Shown here: positions 10,431 to 21,738 of the stretch, piece after piece
How positions within the stretch are numbered: position 1 is the first letter of the stretch
Layout of the letters: the number at the start of each line of letters is the position of its first letter
NCBI RefSeq assembly: GCF_040183065.1
Contig: NC_091119.1
Span: 64,342,392 to 64,406,391, forward strand
Source: Periplaneta americana
Lineage: Eukaryota; Arthropoda; Insecta; Blattodea; Blattidae
Direction: 5' to 3'
DNA length: 64,000 bases
Notes under the pieces: generated by a model
What the model saw: the letters and a program-made list of their open reading frames with translations, nothing else
Told to the model about the DNA's origin: nothing
Database searches by the model: none
Translations under genes and position numbers: made by a program

Positions 10431-11780
10431 AGTTGTTTTCCACTCACGGTTTAGTTTCTTTTTCATCATGAGTCTTGGCAACAGATGAAGCAGCAAATGA
10501 TTTTCCCATTTGAACTGTGAAAAGAGCAGCTTTATATAATCAATATAGTAATAAACACAGGAGGCTGTTGCTTACTCGTCACAACACCAAGCTTGCTGGC
10601 CAGCAAGGAAACAAGCACCATGGGAACTGGGCTTACAATAGCAGTGTATTATGATGATAAATGATTGAAAGAATATTAGTTTTGTCCTTTAAATATGCAG
10701 AAATTTTATTCGAACAAATGTAACTTTTCGTTCTGCAAAGAAATTTTACAATGTAAGTTAATGCACTCTGACAATGCTGTAATATGACTGGAGAAAGACA
10801 GCTACGTAGACCTAAGTACTCAGAAGCTTGCGTATGCTTTTGTGAGAGGAATGGAGGAGATAACGAAAAATGCAAATGGTAAATGTAAACATAACACAAA
10901 AACTTCGTTTAAAGAGATTTGACTTCTTGTATGTAAGATTACCGGTTACTACTTTAAAAATTAAAGTGGAGGGGGGGGGAGGAGAACTATTTATAATTGG
11001 CTGAAGAAAGTGCTTGGAGTAGGACAAATGAAGTTTCTTTTTAAATCATTAAGTCGACGAAAAAATAAGTTTTTATTGTTTGTGTTAACTGAGTAATTCT
11101 TTAAAATTAAATCTAAGAGTTTAAAATAAGCATTTCGTATTCCTGGAGTTTAAAATGATTTAAAATTTTGTTTTTATAACATGAAATAAGAATCATTATT
11201 GTTTATGTTTTCTATAACATTCAATTAAAATGGAAGTGTGTAAATATTTTTGATATACTATTATATAGAGTGAACAATAAGTATGGAATATTGCTAATAA
11301 CTTCTTAATTTTAATTTTACAAAAAAGAACTTAATACGAAAGCTATTGGAGATAAACCATGCAATATGATACCAGTGTTCGAAAAAAGGTAGTTATTCAG
11401 GCAGTAAACTTTATTTTTTTTAAATGGCACCCTATATTAAAATTTACATATTCTGAATCTCCGTTAAATTTTATGTATGAATGTATAGAAATTTTACCAT
11501 TCACCCATTTCGTGTCTTTTAACTATTTATTAAACTTGTTTCGTGGACTTCTAACTTGAGACAAATAAGTACTGTATGTAAAATCATGTTCAGTAGGCCA
11601 TGAAACTGAACAAAACACTGTCACTAACCAAACCTGACAACAGATGCTCAAAATCAGAACCTTTCACAGCCAGACAATGTCAAAGTCTATCACGAAAACA
11701 GTCTATTGTAGATATGAGCTGGAACTGATCAGTCATGTAACTGTGAGAAAAATAATAGATTTCTACACATTCATACGTAA
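10431..11780. other. No gene seen
   Basis: AT-rich; a G-run at 10971-10979. Short frames at 10633-11027 and 11359-11559 show no coding signature or family match. Confidence 0.4.
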
Positions 11781-11784
11781 CATT

Positions 11785-12638
11785 TAACGGGGATAGTCTT
11801 GACACTGAATTGCTAGCTATTGATGCTGCTCTTCTGTGTGTTACTCAAATTTCTGAAAAATCTATTTGCATACTTACCGACTCCAAGGGAGCTATATTTA
11901 ATATAAATCACATATGTACCAAACCTATATGCACATAGAATTATTCCAATTCAGAAACAACTCAATAAACTAAAAAAAAACCAAAAGGAAATAACATTTC
12001 AATGGGTACCTAGTCATTGTAGCATACCTGGAAACGAGAAAGTCGATAATATTGCAAAACAGGCAACATAATTGCAACCAAGACCTCTTCAAGTGATATC
12101 TCTATCCAATGTCTTTGCTTCAGTAAAGTCTCATTTCATAAACTTATGGCTCAACAATTGGCTCTCTTCTGACAAAGGAAAAATTTTACAGTCCGTTAAA
12201 AAGAAACCAAATGACCTGGAAATATACAAAAACTTGCCCAGACATGTTCAAACATTTTTAACAAGAGCCAGAACAGGTCACATTGTCATACAATTGTACC
12301 TACACCGATTTCACCTTTCTGATACTCCTACTTGTCTGTGGTGTAGTAATCATGATGAAGATCTGGAACACATTCTTCTATACTCTACATCCATAAACCA
12401 CAAAAGAAGTAAATTAAAATCATCAGTACAGTACCAATTGCAGAAGACACAGGCCTGCATTATATAATGACTATACCCCAACTCTGGCCACTAGCAACAG
12501 GCATCTATAATGAACACCGATCAATATACTCCTCATTTCTCGAGAAAAACAACTGAAAAGATTACAGTAGACTATAGTGGACTTTATGTTGTCAGCAAAC
12601 AGCTGGATACATTATGAAGATTGATTTAACGGGGATTC

Positions 12639-12640
<2 letters not shown>
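11785..12640 (+). mobile_element. LINE 3' part: RNase H and C-terminal zinc-knuckle region
   Basis: Broken frames give FDTELLAIDAALLC, ICILTDSKGAIFNI and FQWVPSHCSIPGNEKVDNIA, the RNase H motifs found in I/Jockey-group LINEs. The open frame 12072-12467 then encodes LPRHVQTFLTRARTGHIVIQ, YLHRFHLSDTPTCLWC and EDLEHILLY, the Cys/His region after RNase H. It ends at a TA microsatellite. Confidence 0.8.

Positions 12641-12674
<34 letters not shown>
12641..12674. repeat. (TA)n microsatellite
   Basis: 17 TA units directly following the LINE end. Confidence 0.95.
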
Positions 12675-12677
<3 letters not shown>

Positions 12678-12948
12678 GTTTCAATGTCTTTGACATCTTT
12701 CCATTGCTCTCCTCCATTTTTCTCTATCGCGACATAGCTCATCTTCTTGGTCTTACAGGTATCTATTCAGATACACTTTTGGGAAGTCTGTCTCCATTCA
12801 TCCTTTGCAAGTGCCCATACCATCTCAACTGATATGTTCAGATGTCATCCAAAATTGTATGTCTGACTCCCACTTTTTGCCTAATATCTTCATTTTTAAT
12901 TTTTTCTCTTCTTGAGATTCTGGCAGCTCAACACCAAGAATCCATGTA

Positions 12949-12949
<1 letters not shown>
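12675..12949 (-). mobile_element. LINE RT tail fragment
   Basis: The minus strand reads WESDIQFWMTSEHIS, then METDFPKVY and EKWRRAMER in shifting frames, typical of the far C-terminus of a non-LTR RT. It is bounded by a TA run and an AAT run. Confidence 0.5.
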
Positions 12950-12999
<50 letters not shown>

Positions 13000-13000
13000 T
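12950..13000. repeat. (AAT)n microsatellite
   Basis: About 16 units of TAA/AAT. Confidence 0.95.
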
Positions 13001-13747
13001 TCTTTTAAATTAGTTTAAAATAAGCATACCCGTATCTTATTTCTGTGTTCTCAGAACATTTAATTAAAATTAAGTTGTTGATTTTTTTTTTAATTTTCTA
13101 ATTTCTTTTTTCTTTAATGTGAAATAAATTTTCTTCAGTCTGTTCTCTAACACAGTTTAAACATAAAACTTAAATGCTATATCATCTCTATTTTTCCTTA
13201 CGATTTTAAGAACAATATACATGGCAATGATCTCCCATTCTCTCATTCAAAACAAGCCGGCTGAAGAGATTGTTCAGAGCAACACAACAATGTACTGGGC
13301 ATTCCCTACTGATTACAGCGTTTCACGATTGCACAATTCATGCATTTTAAAATGCACGTTTTTTTGGATAACTATTCAAAATACAGCAAAATGTTACTGC
13401 ATTTTTTTTGTTGCTCTTTACTAAGGGAGTCATCCACCAGAATAAATTACATTAACTATGGTTTACTCTGTATATTAAGGATCATAGAATCTATACCATA
13501 GCATTTAAAAAATAAATGTACAGTGCATGGTTTTCATATAATGCGAATATAAAATAACGAAACATGAAAAGCTGTTTAATGACATTTTTAAAGGATAAAA
13601 AAAATGTTAACAAAAGTAAACGAACAAGTATAGAAGTAAATTGTTTTGCGAGACGTTTCACTCTTATTTCGAAACAGTTCATTATAACAATCAGTAAAAC
13701 AAATCGGTTATGTGTGCACAACTCGCCAACACAGTATAAAGGCATTA

Positions 13748-14860
13748 GCTGAGGAAGATCTGATTGGGAAGAAGAGAAGATGGAAAAGTGGGTGCAGATA
13801 GAGATTTCAGGAAATGATAAAGTAAGTGAATTAAATAGAGAGGAAAGGAAGAATAGTGCAGGAATGACTCAAGAAGAAGTAGAAATGAAGAATCAGGCTT
13901 TAGAAAACTTAAGACTGCAGGTATAAAACATCAGTGAGAAGATAGAAGAGTTGATAGCAGAGAATAACAAATTAAAGAAGAAAATGAGTGACTACGATCT
14001 CAAGATGAGGAAAAAGAATTTAATAATTTTCGGGATCGAAGAAATGGGCCGGGAAAAAGAGATGGATACCTTTGGGAAAGTGAGCGGTATATGTAAAGTG
14101 ATCTTTAATACAGACTTGAGAGAAGAACATGTCGACCATACGTATAAGTTAGGGAAAGGCACTAAAAGGCCTATCTTCTTGAGCTTTAAGAATAGAAAAT
14201 TAAGGAAAGTTATTCTGGATAATCTAGGACAGCTCTGTGGTTCAGGAATGAGAGTAGAAACAGATATGACATTTGAAGTAAGAAATAGAATGGCTACTAC
14301 CTTATATGAAAGCAGCGAAGGCGAAAGGTCACTTCGCTAAAATATACGAGGATAAACTGAAAGTGAACGGAAAATGGTATAATCTGGAGTTTTGCCTGAG
14401 GAATGAAGATCATCCAGAATTTGGACTAACGAGAATAACGAAAGAGAACAGTGGACATAGTATTACAGCTTTGCAGAGAAGACAGCCGACAATCGGCGAT
14501 AGCTACGAAGGCCGAGGGAAGGAACAGGAATGCTGGAGAAAAATCATCCGACGCTAACAGAAGGGAATAGTAGCAAGGTCAGGAACCCACATACTGATGT
14601 ACGAGGAAGTGTAAAGATGGTGACACAACATAGAAGAGAAAACAATATCGTGATCAGGCATCGTAAGCAGAATCTAAGTCTACACAGAACGGCGGTAAGG
14701 GCAACGCACTCCAGCAGAAATGCGGACAATGGAATAAGAAACACAGGCGCTAGCAAAAAAGTGAATGGGCAAAAAAAAAAAAAAAAGAGAGAAAGAGAAA
14801 CCAGGAGTCGGAAAGTAATAGGGAGGAAGGAAGTGAGAGAAATAAGGGTGCGCATATAGG
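13748..14860 (+). mobile_element. LINE ORF1-like protein, interrupted
   Basis: From about 13780 (MEKWVQIEISGNDKVSELN) to 14860, consecutive frames encode an ORF1-type protein. A Glu/Lys coiled coil ends IEELIAENNKLKKKMSDYDL. It is followed by RKKNLIIFGIEEMGREKEMD ... RPIFLSFKNRKLRKVILDNL, the RRM-like fold of L1/Jockey-type ORF1 proteins, and a basic C-terminus. One stop at about 13924 and frame changes near 14310 and 14540 break it. Confidence 0.7.
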
Positions 14861-15780
14861 TGGAAATCTAGTAAATGTAAGTGAAAGCGTGGGGTGGGGG
14901 AGAAATAAAAGAAGAAGAGAAAAAACCATTCAAAACAATATCAGCATAGATTACCCATTTATAGATTCAGTGAGTGTTAGAGATAATGAAAGTGAAAGGA
15001 AAGAAGAAACAAATAAGAAGAAAGACAGAGATAGAAATTAGACTGAGATGAGCAGTAAAGAAAGGTCAAAATCTGCGACAACTAAGGATTTGGATATTAA
15101 AATTGCAGAGATATTAAATGCGATTAAAAAGTGTGGGAATGTGATAAAAAAGTGCAACTAAAATGAAACTGTAAAAAGATCGAGAAGTATAAGGAAGATA
15201 GGAAGTGTATAATCAAATGTGTAGAGAAAGAATAAAAGTATTTACAGGAAGTGAGAATAGTGAGGAAGGATTTAGTGTAAGTAGAAAAGTGGGAAGTGAT
15301 AGTGAGCGCAAGTAGGAAGAGTGAATAATAATAGTGAAAAAGTGTTAAGAGAATTGAGTGAGAAACAGTAAGAAAGTAGTACTCATATTTGAACATTGAA
15401 CAGTAAATGAATATAAGAGAAAGATAGGAGAAAAAGTCAATGGAAAAAATAGAGTAGGTAAATAATACAATTTCATATAGAAAAACGTGAAATTGAGATT
15501 TTAGTGAATATTAGTTAGAGAAAAAAAAGGGGGGGATTGAAAGTAATATATATATATATATATAATATTGAGAGGTATTAGGATTAGTGAACAAATAGTG
15601 AATAGGAAAGGAAATATAGGATAAATATTGAAGGGGAGATTAGACCGAGTAATAAAAAGGTACATAGTGTAAATTTGAGTATTTGTGTAGATGTGTACCT
15701 TACCGGTACTGCTAATAATGTGTTAATGGTGGCACCGGATACGAAAAATGTGAGATATACCATTACATGGAAAGAAGTGT
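14861..15780 (+). mobile_element. Purine-rich continuation of the ORF1 LINE
   Basis: The plus strand is strongly A+G rich. A recognisable patch, MSSKERSKSATTKDLDIKIA (about 15048-15107), suggests decayed ORF1-like coding. A TA run lies at 15546-15564. No RT motif was found. Confidence 0.45.
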
Positions 15781-15994
15781 TGTGACAAATATTTATTGTA
15801 TCATATCATATCAAGCAGTAAAACTTCTCTTCTAGCCACTACAAGGCACAACTTATTTGATATGTTTTTGTGTCTTTCAGTCCTTAATAAATATCAGCAA
15901 ATAGTGACGCAGCATTAAATTCGGCTACACTGGATTAATTTATGCTTGGTAGCACAGCGACGTTTTTCTATGATTGTAATGTGACATTTTCGGA

Positions 15995-16243
15995 CTAATT
16001 CTCGTCTTCGTTACCACCTTCATTTCCTTCTTCCTCCTCCTCCTCGTCCTCCTCCGACATCCAGACATTGTTGAGTTCCTCTTCTGAGGTATGTGACGGC
16101 CTCTTTTCTTGTAGGTGTCCCCACTTCTTGTTCTGATCCTCGACACTGTGTTGCACGAGCACATGCTCAAGTTGAGTGGATAATCTTTTGGTGTATTCCA
16201 CCATTGCCATGAGGGAATGCTGTTCTGCTGACAGCAGTTCCAG
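15995..16243 (-). CDS. Membrane/coiled-coil gene, terminal acidic exon
   Basis: The acceptor TGCATTTCAG precedes CTGGAACTG. The exon encodes LELLSAEQHSLMAMVEY onward, finishes the coiled coil and ends in a Glu/Asp-rich tail with stop TAG at 15997-15995. Confidence 0.75.
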   Translation of the reverse strand: MELLSAEQHSLMAMVEYTKRLSTQLEHVLVQHSVEDQNKKWGHLQEKRPSHTSEEELNNVWMSEEDEEEEEEGNEGGNEDEN

Positions 16244-19200
16244 CTGAAATGCAATGCATCAAGTGATGAAACAATGTGACAATTTGTGTGGTGGCAGTAT
16301 ACTTATACAGGTTACGGCGTGGAAACATGGAAGATTTTGATTGTGTTTTACTAAAAGACTCACAAGATAACACAAAACATATTCATATTCAAGAAACATG
16401 GGAGATTCAATTCAATTCCGTTTACACATCACTTTTTGAACATCGTTCGTAGCAAATGGCCTCTCTCATTTTCGATACACTCCTTCAGACGTCGGGTCAA
16501 ATTGCCCTTTACTTTACACACCGGTAGCAGTTCTTCGTTAATGCCTGCGACTTCATCTTCAATATGTCTCTTCAGCTCCTCGGTGGTACAGGGCAAGGTG
16601 TTGTAGACAAGACTTTTCAAATAGCCCCATAAAAAAAAATCTGGCGCTGACAAATCCGGGGAACAGGCTGATCACGGTACATCTCCAAACCTGGAGATAA
16701 GACGTCCTGGAAACATCTCACGGAGAAGGTCCATACTCATTCTTGCAGTGTGGGCTATTGCTCCATCCTGTTGAAACCATATGTTACCCCTGTTCTCCAG
16801 ACGATCGATTTCAGGACGCAAATTCTCGATCATTCTCACGTAGTGGGCTGCTGTGACTGTCACCGTTTCCTCATAGTCACCTTCAAAGAAGAAAGGTCCA
16901 AGTATGCGAGAAGACGATTCAGCACACCAGACAGTGACTTTCGGAGAATGTAGTGGTCGCTCATGAAGTTGATGTGGATTTTCTGTTGACCAGTAACGAC
17001 AGTTCTGTCGATTTACATCATCATTTAAATGAAAATGGGCCTCATCACTCATGAATAAACTGATGTGAACTGTTTGATCTCTCAGCTGCAATTCCAGAAA
17101 AATGGGTGCAAAACTCAAGCCTCAACCTTCTGTCATTTGCACTTAGCTCTTGAACATTAGCGATTTTATATGGATGTAATTTCTTCGGAATATTGTATTA
17201 TATGTCTTTCTCGTGTTAAATTTTACCGTACTTGGTTAACATGTTTCAGCCTGTTGTGGGCCATCTTCAGAACTGGTTGGTGCTGGTCTTGGCGCCTTTT
17301 GATTGTGTTTCCTGTGGGGATGTGTTTGTATAGTGTAATGTGGAATCAAAGAGTGTGTGTGTTCTGAAATTGAGTTGTGTGTTGAGAATTTCATTTGGAT
17401 ATGTTTTTGTGTGTCTATATATTTCGTATTGTTCTAATGTGTTTAGTTTCTGGCTTTTTGGTTGAATATGTAGAATTTCCATGTCTGTGTTTATGTCTCT
17501 GTAGGTGTGGTTAGCATTTGTGATGTGTTCTGCATATGTGGAAGTGTTTTGTAGTTTTGTTATGGCTGTGATGTGTTCTTTGTAACGTGTTTGAAATGAT
17601 CTGCCTGTCTGTCCTATGTAGAAGTTGTTGCTAACCACACCTACAGAGACATAAACACAGACATGGAAATTCTACATATTCAACCAAAAAGCCAGAAACT
17701 AAACATACTAGAACAATACGAAATATACAGACACACAAAAACACATCCAAATGAAATTCTCAACACACAACTCAATTTCAGAACATACACACTCTTTGAC
17801 TCCACATTACACTATACAAACACACCCCCACAGGAAACATAAACAAAAGGCGCCAAGACCAGTTCTGAAGATGGCCCATAGCAGGTTGAAGCATGTTAAC
17901 CAGGTACGGTAAAATTTAACACGAGAAAGATATATAATACATATTCCGAAGTGATATACTGTAGTGTTAAAAGTTGTGTAATCAAGATGGATGTAATTTC
18001 ATGTCATGAAGGATTCGTTGGATTTTCCGATCTGACATACCTAGTGCAGCAGCGTGACAACATGCTGATTTATTCAGACTATGAATGGCGGACATGTGCA
18101 CTCATTTCCTGTTTTCAGGTGTACTTATAGTACGTCGAGGTCCAAGTGATGAGTTATCCTTCAGTGAACAGTGAACCAATAGTACGGTATTTCGTGTACC
18201 AAGACATGATGGTATTGTGGCATGGCACATTGTGTAGCCTAATATTGTGACACACTTTGTTTCAATATACCACTCTACGCATGCAATACGATGTTGTATG
18301 CTCCAGCGATCCATGTTGACTAATCTCCAAAGCCTTCTCTTTGAGCTCACAACAATGCTACAATAAACACTGCGCATATGAGTCTGTTATTACCCGCGAA
18401 AATCTTTCATGTTCCCGCGCCGGATTTATCAGATGACAGATTACAAACAACTCCCTAATTATATAAATTATTTGAATAAGCATTTTATTAAACGAAATTT
18501 TAAACTTCAGAGGTTATTAATTAATAGAATCAAAATTCAATAGGGCGAGAAATGGTCAAGTTTCCCTAGCACTCTCTATCAGAGACAGGATTCTACGATA
18601 CAGGACCAACAACTTTACTTTCTTCACAGAGGAAGCCGTTCTAAGGATTTATAATCCATGTTCCTCCTCAGCTGGGTTTGAACCCACGAAATTCGGATTC
18701 ATTGGTTATCATGGTAGCAACTAGACGACCGAGAGTGACAACACAAACAGTTATAAGTAGAGATGAGAATTTTATGCAATACAAAATCCCAAAATATGCA
18801 TGCATTCAAGCACTATCAAACTATGAAATATGCATGAACATGCGGAAAATACATTAAAATATGCACTTTTATTTTTGTTGCAAATTTCTTATTTCACTTC
18901 ACTTCCCCCCCCCCCCCCATAGTTAATAACTAACAACATTTATAAATTGGTTTCTGTGAGATTCTGCACTTGTCAGTCAATATGCTTTTATAGGCAGAGA
19001 ATGACCTCTCTATATCACAAGAAGTTATGAGTGTAAACTTGAATTAACCTTTTTCTGTTATTTAGTTTTTCTTTCTTTTCCTTCTTCACTCCTAATTCCT
19101 AAAGCTAAAATAAGGGACATAAAAATCGAGAAACTGAGGTGTCCACTCAAAAGCATTAAAACATGCATTTAAACTGAATGTAATGTATATTAGATGCACG

Positions 19201-19989
19201 ATTAAGCTAAAAATTGCTTAAATGTGCATTATGCATCTCCGAAAAGGCCAAAACATGCAAATATTCACGGAAAAAGTACACATATTTGGAACTGGAAAGT
19301 AATGAAATGGACAAGTACTAAGTTTGAGCAATGTCCTATGTTCCTATAAAAATATGCATTTGCATGGAATTCTCGTCTCTAATCATAAGCAATGTATGCA
19401 TAGGAAAACTGTAGTTGTCCTAATCAGGCACAGAATTATTTCATGTGGAAACTTACATCTTGAATAACCCTCATACATCCGTGCTGTAGTAACAATCTAC
19501 CTTTAACATAGTTTCCTCTGCTGTTTCTACTTCATTTCAAAATGATTGCCTTGTCAACTGGGAATAAACTCTGTAATTTATACTTACACACTTCCTCTTG
19601 ATCTCCATGTCCTCGTGCAGCCTGTCCTCATGCATCCGCATGCACTCCAGCACTTCTTGTAACTGCTCGTACTTCTGCTGTGTCACACTGGTCTCACACT
19701 GACAAAACATAAACAGATCAGAGCCTCATCGAGCCAGGAGCCATACCGCACCCTCACTGGACCATACTCACTTTATAAATAAACAGTATTGCGCAGACGA
19801 GGAGCACAAAGCAGCCAATATCCGGGTTAAAGATGTACTCATACTCAAAAGTCTCGAACTGATACTCGAGGAGAGAGATCCAGTAATCCAATGTATCATA
19901 TATGTTGTACAGCACTTCAGTTATTGCGTCGCTCATCAAATATATGTTGTGCAGCACTTCAGTTATTGCATCGCTCATCAACCAATAGG
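15995..19989 (-). CDS. Unrecognised membrane/coiled-coil protein, 3' three exons
   Basis: Exons 19989-19772 (218 nt), 19698-19588 (111 nt) and 16243-15995 (249 nt) join in frame with AG/GT borders and phases 1, 0, 0. Together they encode about 191 C-terminal residues. In order these are: a segment with a duplicated LMSDAITEVL motif; the acidic/aromatic stretch LEYQFETFEYEYIFNPD; one hydrophobic helix (IGCFVLLVCAILFIYK); a heptad-like coiled coil (QQKYEQLQEVLECM... MAMVEYTKRLSTQLEHVL); and an acidic end, SEEDEEEEEEGNEGGNEDEN, then TAG. The start exon was not found upstream. The layout suggests a single-pass membrane protein with a cytosolic or nucleoplasmic coiled coil. I do not recognise the family. 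A minus-strand AATAAA at 15797-15792 could be its poly(A) signal. Confidence 0.72.
16429..18370 (-). mobile_element. Tc1/mariner-superfamily transposon (DUF4817-type), interrupted
   Basis: The minus strand encodes an N-terminal helix-turn-helix part (WSIQHRIACVEWYIETK ... SLGPRRTISTP, then ALGMSDRKIQRILHDMKLHP). After a Penelope insertion come LFMSDEAHFHLNDDVNRQNC, RYWSTENPHQLHERPLHSPK, VTVWCAESSSRILGPFF and IWFQQDGAIAHTARMSMDLL, then SAPDFFLWGYLKSLVYNTLP. The catalytic Asp of SDEAHF and QQDGAIAH are present. A frame change near 16660 separates the last domain. It sits in the terminal intron of the membrane/coiled-coil gene. Confidence 0.82.
17184..17986. mobile_element. Penelope-like element, palindromic insertion
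   Basis: The copy is bounded by a perfect 14-bp direct repeat, ATGGATGTAATTTC (17170-17183 and 17987-18000). A left arm (about 17184-17512, minus orientation) and a right arm (about 17629-17986, plus orientation) are inverted copies, with 17513-17628 between them. The minus strand of the left arm encodes a GIY-YIG nuclease end (NNFYIGQTGRSFQTRYKEHI). Penelope elements commonly carry head-to-head partial copies. It appears as a partial element with no RT seen. Confidence 0.75.
18655..18745 (-). repeat. tRNA-like SINE head
   Basis: The minus strand has CTCGGTCGTCTAGTTGCTAC and, 35 bp on, GGGTTCAAACCC, in A-box/B-box order. The ends do not form an acceptor stem. Confidence 0.4.
18758..19381. 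mobile_element. hAT-like MITE
   Basis: Terminal inverted repeats TAGAGATGAGAATTTTATGC and TAGAGACGAGAATTCCATGC are flanked by 8-bp near-identical repeats GTTATAAG (18750-18757) and ATCATAAG (19382-19389). The interior has many ATGCAT motifs, a C-run at 18905-18919 and no coding sequence. It lies within a host intron. Confidence 0.65.
19588..19698 (-). CDS. Membrane/coiled-coil gene, coiled-coil exon
   Basis: A 111-nt, phase-0 exon between GTTTTGTCAG and GTAAGTAT. It encodes 37 residues, CETSVTQQKYEQLQEVLE onward, with heptad spacing of hydrophobics and high charge. GC content is clearly above the flanking intron. Confidence 0.75.
19772..19989 (-). CDS. Membrane/coiled-coil gene, transmembrane exon
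   Basis: The acceptor ACATTCCAG precedes CCTATTGG and the donor GTGAGT follows AAA. The exon holds a 42-bp in-frame tandem duplication (LMSDAITEVLHNIY then LMSDAITEVLYNIY) and the only predicted membrane helix. The intron to the next exon is only 73 bp. Confidence 0.72.
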
Positions 19990-20129
19990 CTGGAATGTAA
20001 TACATATTGTTATCAGTAAGGAGCGGATTTCTATGACATGTCATATCTTTTCCTATGGGATTGTTTCGTTGTCAGACTGACTTAAACTAGATTCCAAGTA
20101 TTCTGAAGAAAATGGAAGGGTTTTTATTG

Positions 20130-20300
20130 GGCATATAAATGCATATTTGGACCGTTTTTAATTTTGTAGCATATTTAGTACGAAACTACATATTAACATT
20201 ATATTTTGGGAATAACTGTATGCATATTTAGGATTTTTTTTAAGTTTTATAGCATATTTAGTAAAAATTCGCGTCAATGTTATATTTTGCGCATTTCTCA
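20130..20300 (+). repeat. ~86-bp tandem duplication with GCATATTT motifs
   Basis: Two diverged units (about 20133-20215 and 20216-20297) each hold ATGCATATTT, TAGCATATTTAGT and TTATATTTTG. A similar 60-bp duplication occurs at 21160-21240. Both flank the Penelope copy and look like subterminal repeats of one hAT-like element. Confidence 0.45.
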
Positions 20301-20379
20301 TACAGTTAAAAACATAAAATTGTTTAGTCACACGTTAAAAAGTGTTAAAATTAAAAAAAAAAAGAAAGGTAGGCTTATA

Positions 20380-21100
20380 TACCTTGGACAGACGGCCCGT
20401 TTAGACGTGATGCTACATCTTCATCAGTGTCTCCTGAACTACTGGTGTGCATTTGTCGGTTGTAGGGGTGGGGGGTGAGTTGCTCTTATGGTGGGGGCTG
20501 GTTGTTTGTGTGTTATGACGTATCATGACATCGAATAATGTGTGGGTATTGAACTATAATTGTGTATTAAGTATATGTTGTGGGTATGTTATTGTATGTT
20601 TGTATATTTCGTATTGTTCTAAGATGTTTAACTGTGAACTTTTTGGTGTGATGTGTAAAATTTCCATATCTGTTTCTATATTATTGTAGTCATGATTATT
20701 GTTGATAATGTGTTCTGCGTAATTTGATGTGATGTAGGGTTTGGTTATAACTTTGATATGTTCATTATATCTTGTATGAAAGGATCTTCCTATCTGTCCT
20801 ATGTAAAAATGTGGGCAACTATTGCATTTTAGTTTGTAAACTCCAGTTGAATTATATTTATTTGAATGTTTAATGTGATTATTTAGATATTTCTGTGTTG
20901 TGTTATTTGTTTTGTATGCTATCTTGTATATTAGTTTTCTGAATGAAGTTGCAATTTTGTGAGTATTGGTATTGTGATATGTTAATGTTATGTATTTATT
21001 CTCACGTGGTGTTTGTGTTGGTTTGTTCTGTTTTTGTTTTGCCTTTTTTATTAGTGTGTCTATTATGTTATGTCATATGGTATTTAATGTATTCATTCAA
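20380..21100 (-). mobile_element. Penelope-like element 3' part (GIY-YIG domain)
   Basis: The minus strand encodes a linker, then NSTGVYKLKCNSCPHFYIGQ, IGRSFHTRYNEHIK and YAEHIINNNHDYNNIETDME, the GIY-YIG endonuclease module with its C-x2-C. It is followed by a non-coding tail carrying CTGATGA and a GATG-CTA-CATC hairpin, reminiscent of the hammerhead motifs known in Penelope terminal repeats. Fossil fragment; only the C-terminal module is present. Confidence 0.72.
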
Positions 21101-21675
21101 ACCATAACGACATGGTAAAATGTAATACTGGTACTATGAAAGTTATTTTAGGATAGCTCTAAAACACCTATATTTTCGGAGATACGTAAAACTATTAAAG
21201 TTTTTCAGGATAGCATCAAAATACCTATATTTTAGCAAAAATGCAATGAAAAGAAAATATGCACTGACTGTGGAATATGGGGTTTCACGTAGCAGGTAGG
21301 CTTATATTTTTTGGCCCTGCAAGCGAAAACTGCTGTACACAAAAAAAAAAAAAAAACAGAGTTTCCTTATGTTCGTAACTTTCTCCTCCCTCTTGGTCAC
21401 TCCTGATTTCTTCAGTATCTTTCCAACATGCTATTCTAAAGACAAAGGAACTTTGAAGTAATTTGCTTAAATATAACACCCAATTGGTTAGACATAGTAT
21501 TTTAATCAATGTATAATGCTGAGAATTAAAAAAAATCTAACATCATGTGTTACTGATAAAGTCATATTTCGAATTTTATTGGTCATATTTTATGTTTTGT
21601 ATTTTGGGTCATAAATGCAAGCATATATCCAATTTTTTTAGGTCACAGACATCTGCCCCAAGTTTCCCCTTCTCC

Positions 21676-21708
<33 letters not shown>

Positions 21709-21738
21709 TATCATCATCACCACCACCACCACCACCAC
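21676..21738. repeat. (CAT)n/(CAC)n microsatellite
   Basis: About 14 CAT triplets grade into CAC triplets; the poly-His frame it opens is not a gene. Confidence 0.95.

Noticed and set aside
14544-14855. Hydrophobic 103-codon minus frame
   Set aside because: Antisense of the purine-rich LINE ORF1 region; composition artefact.
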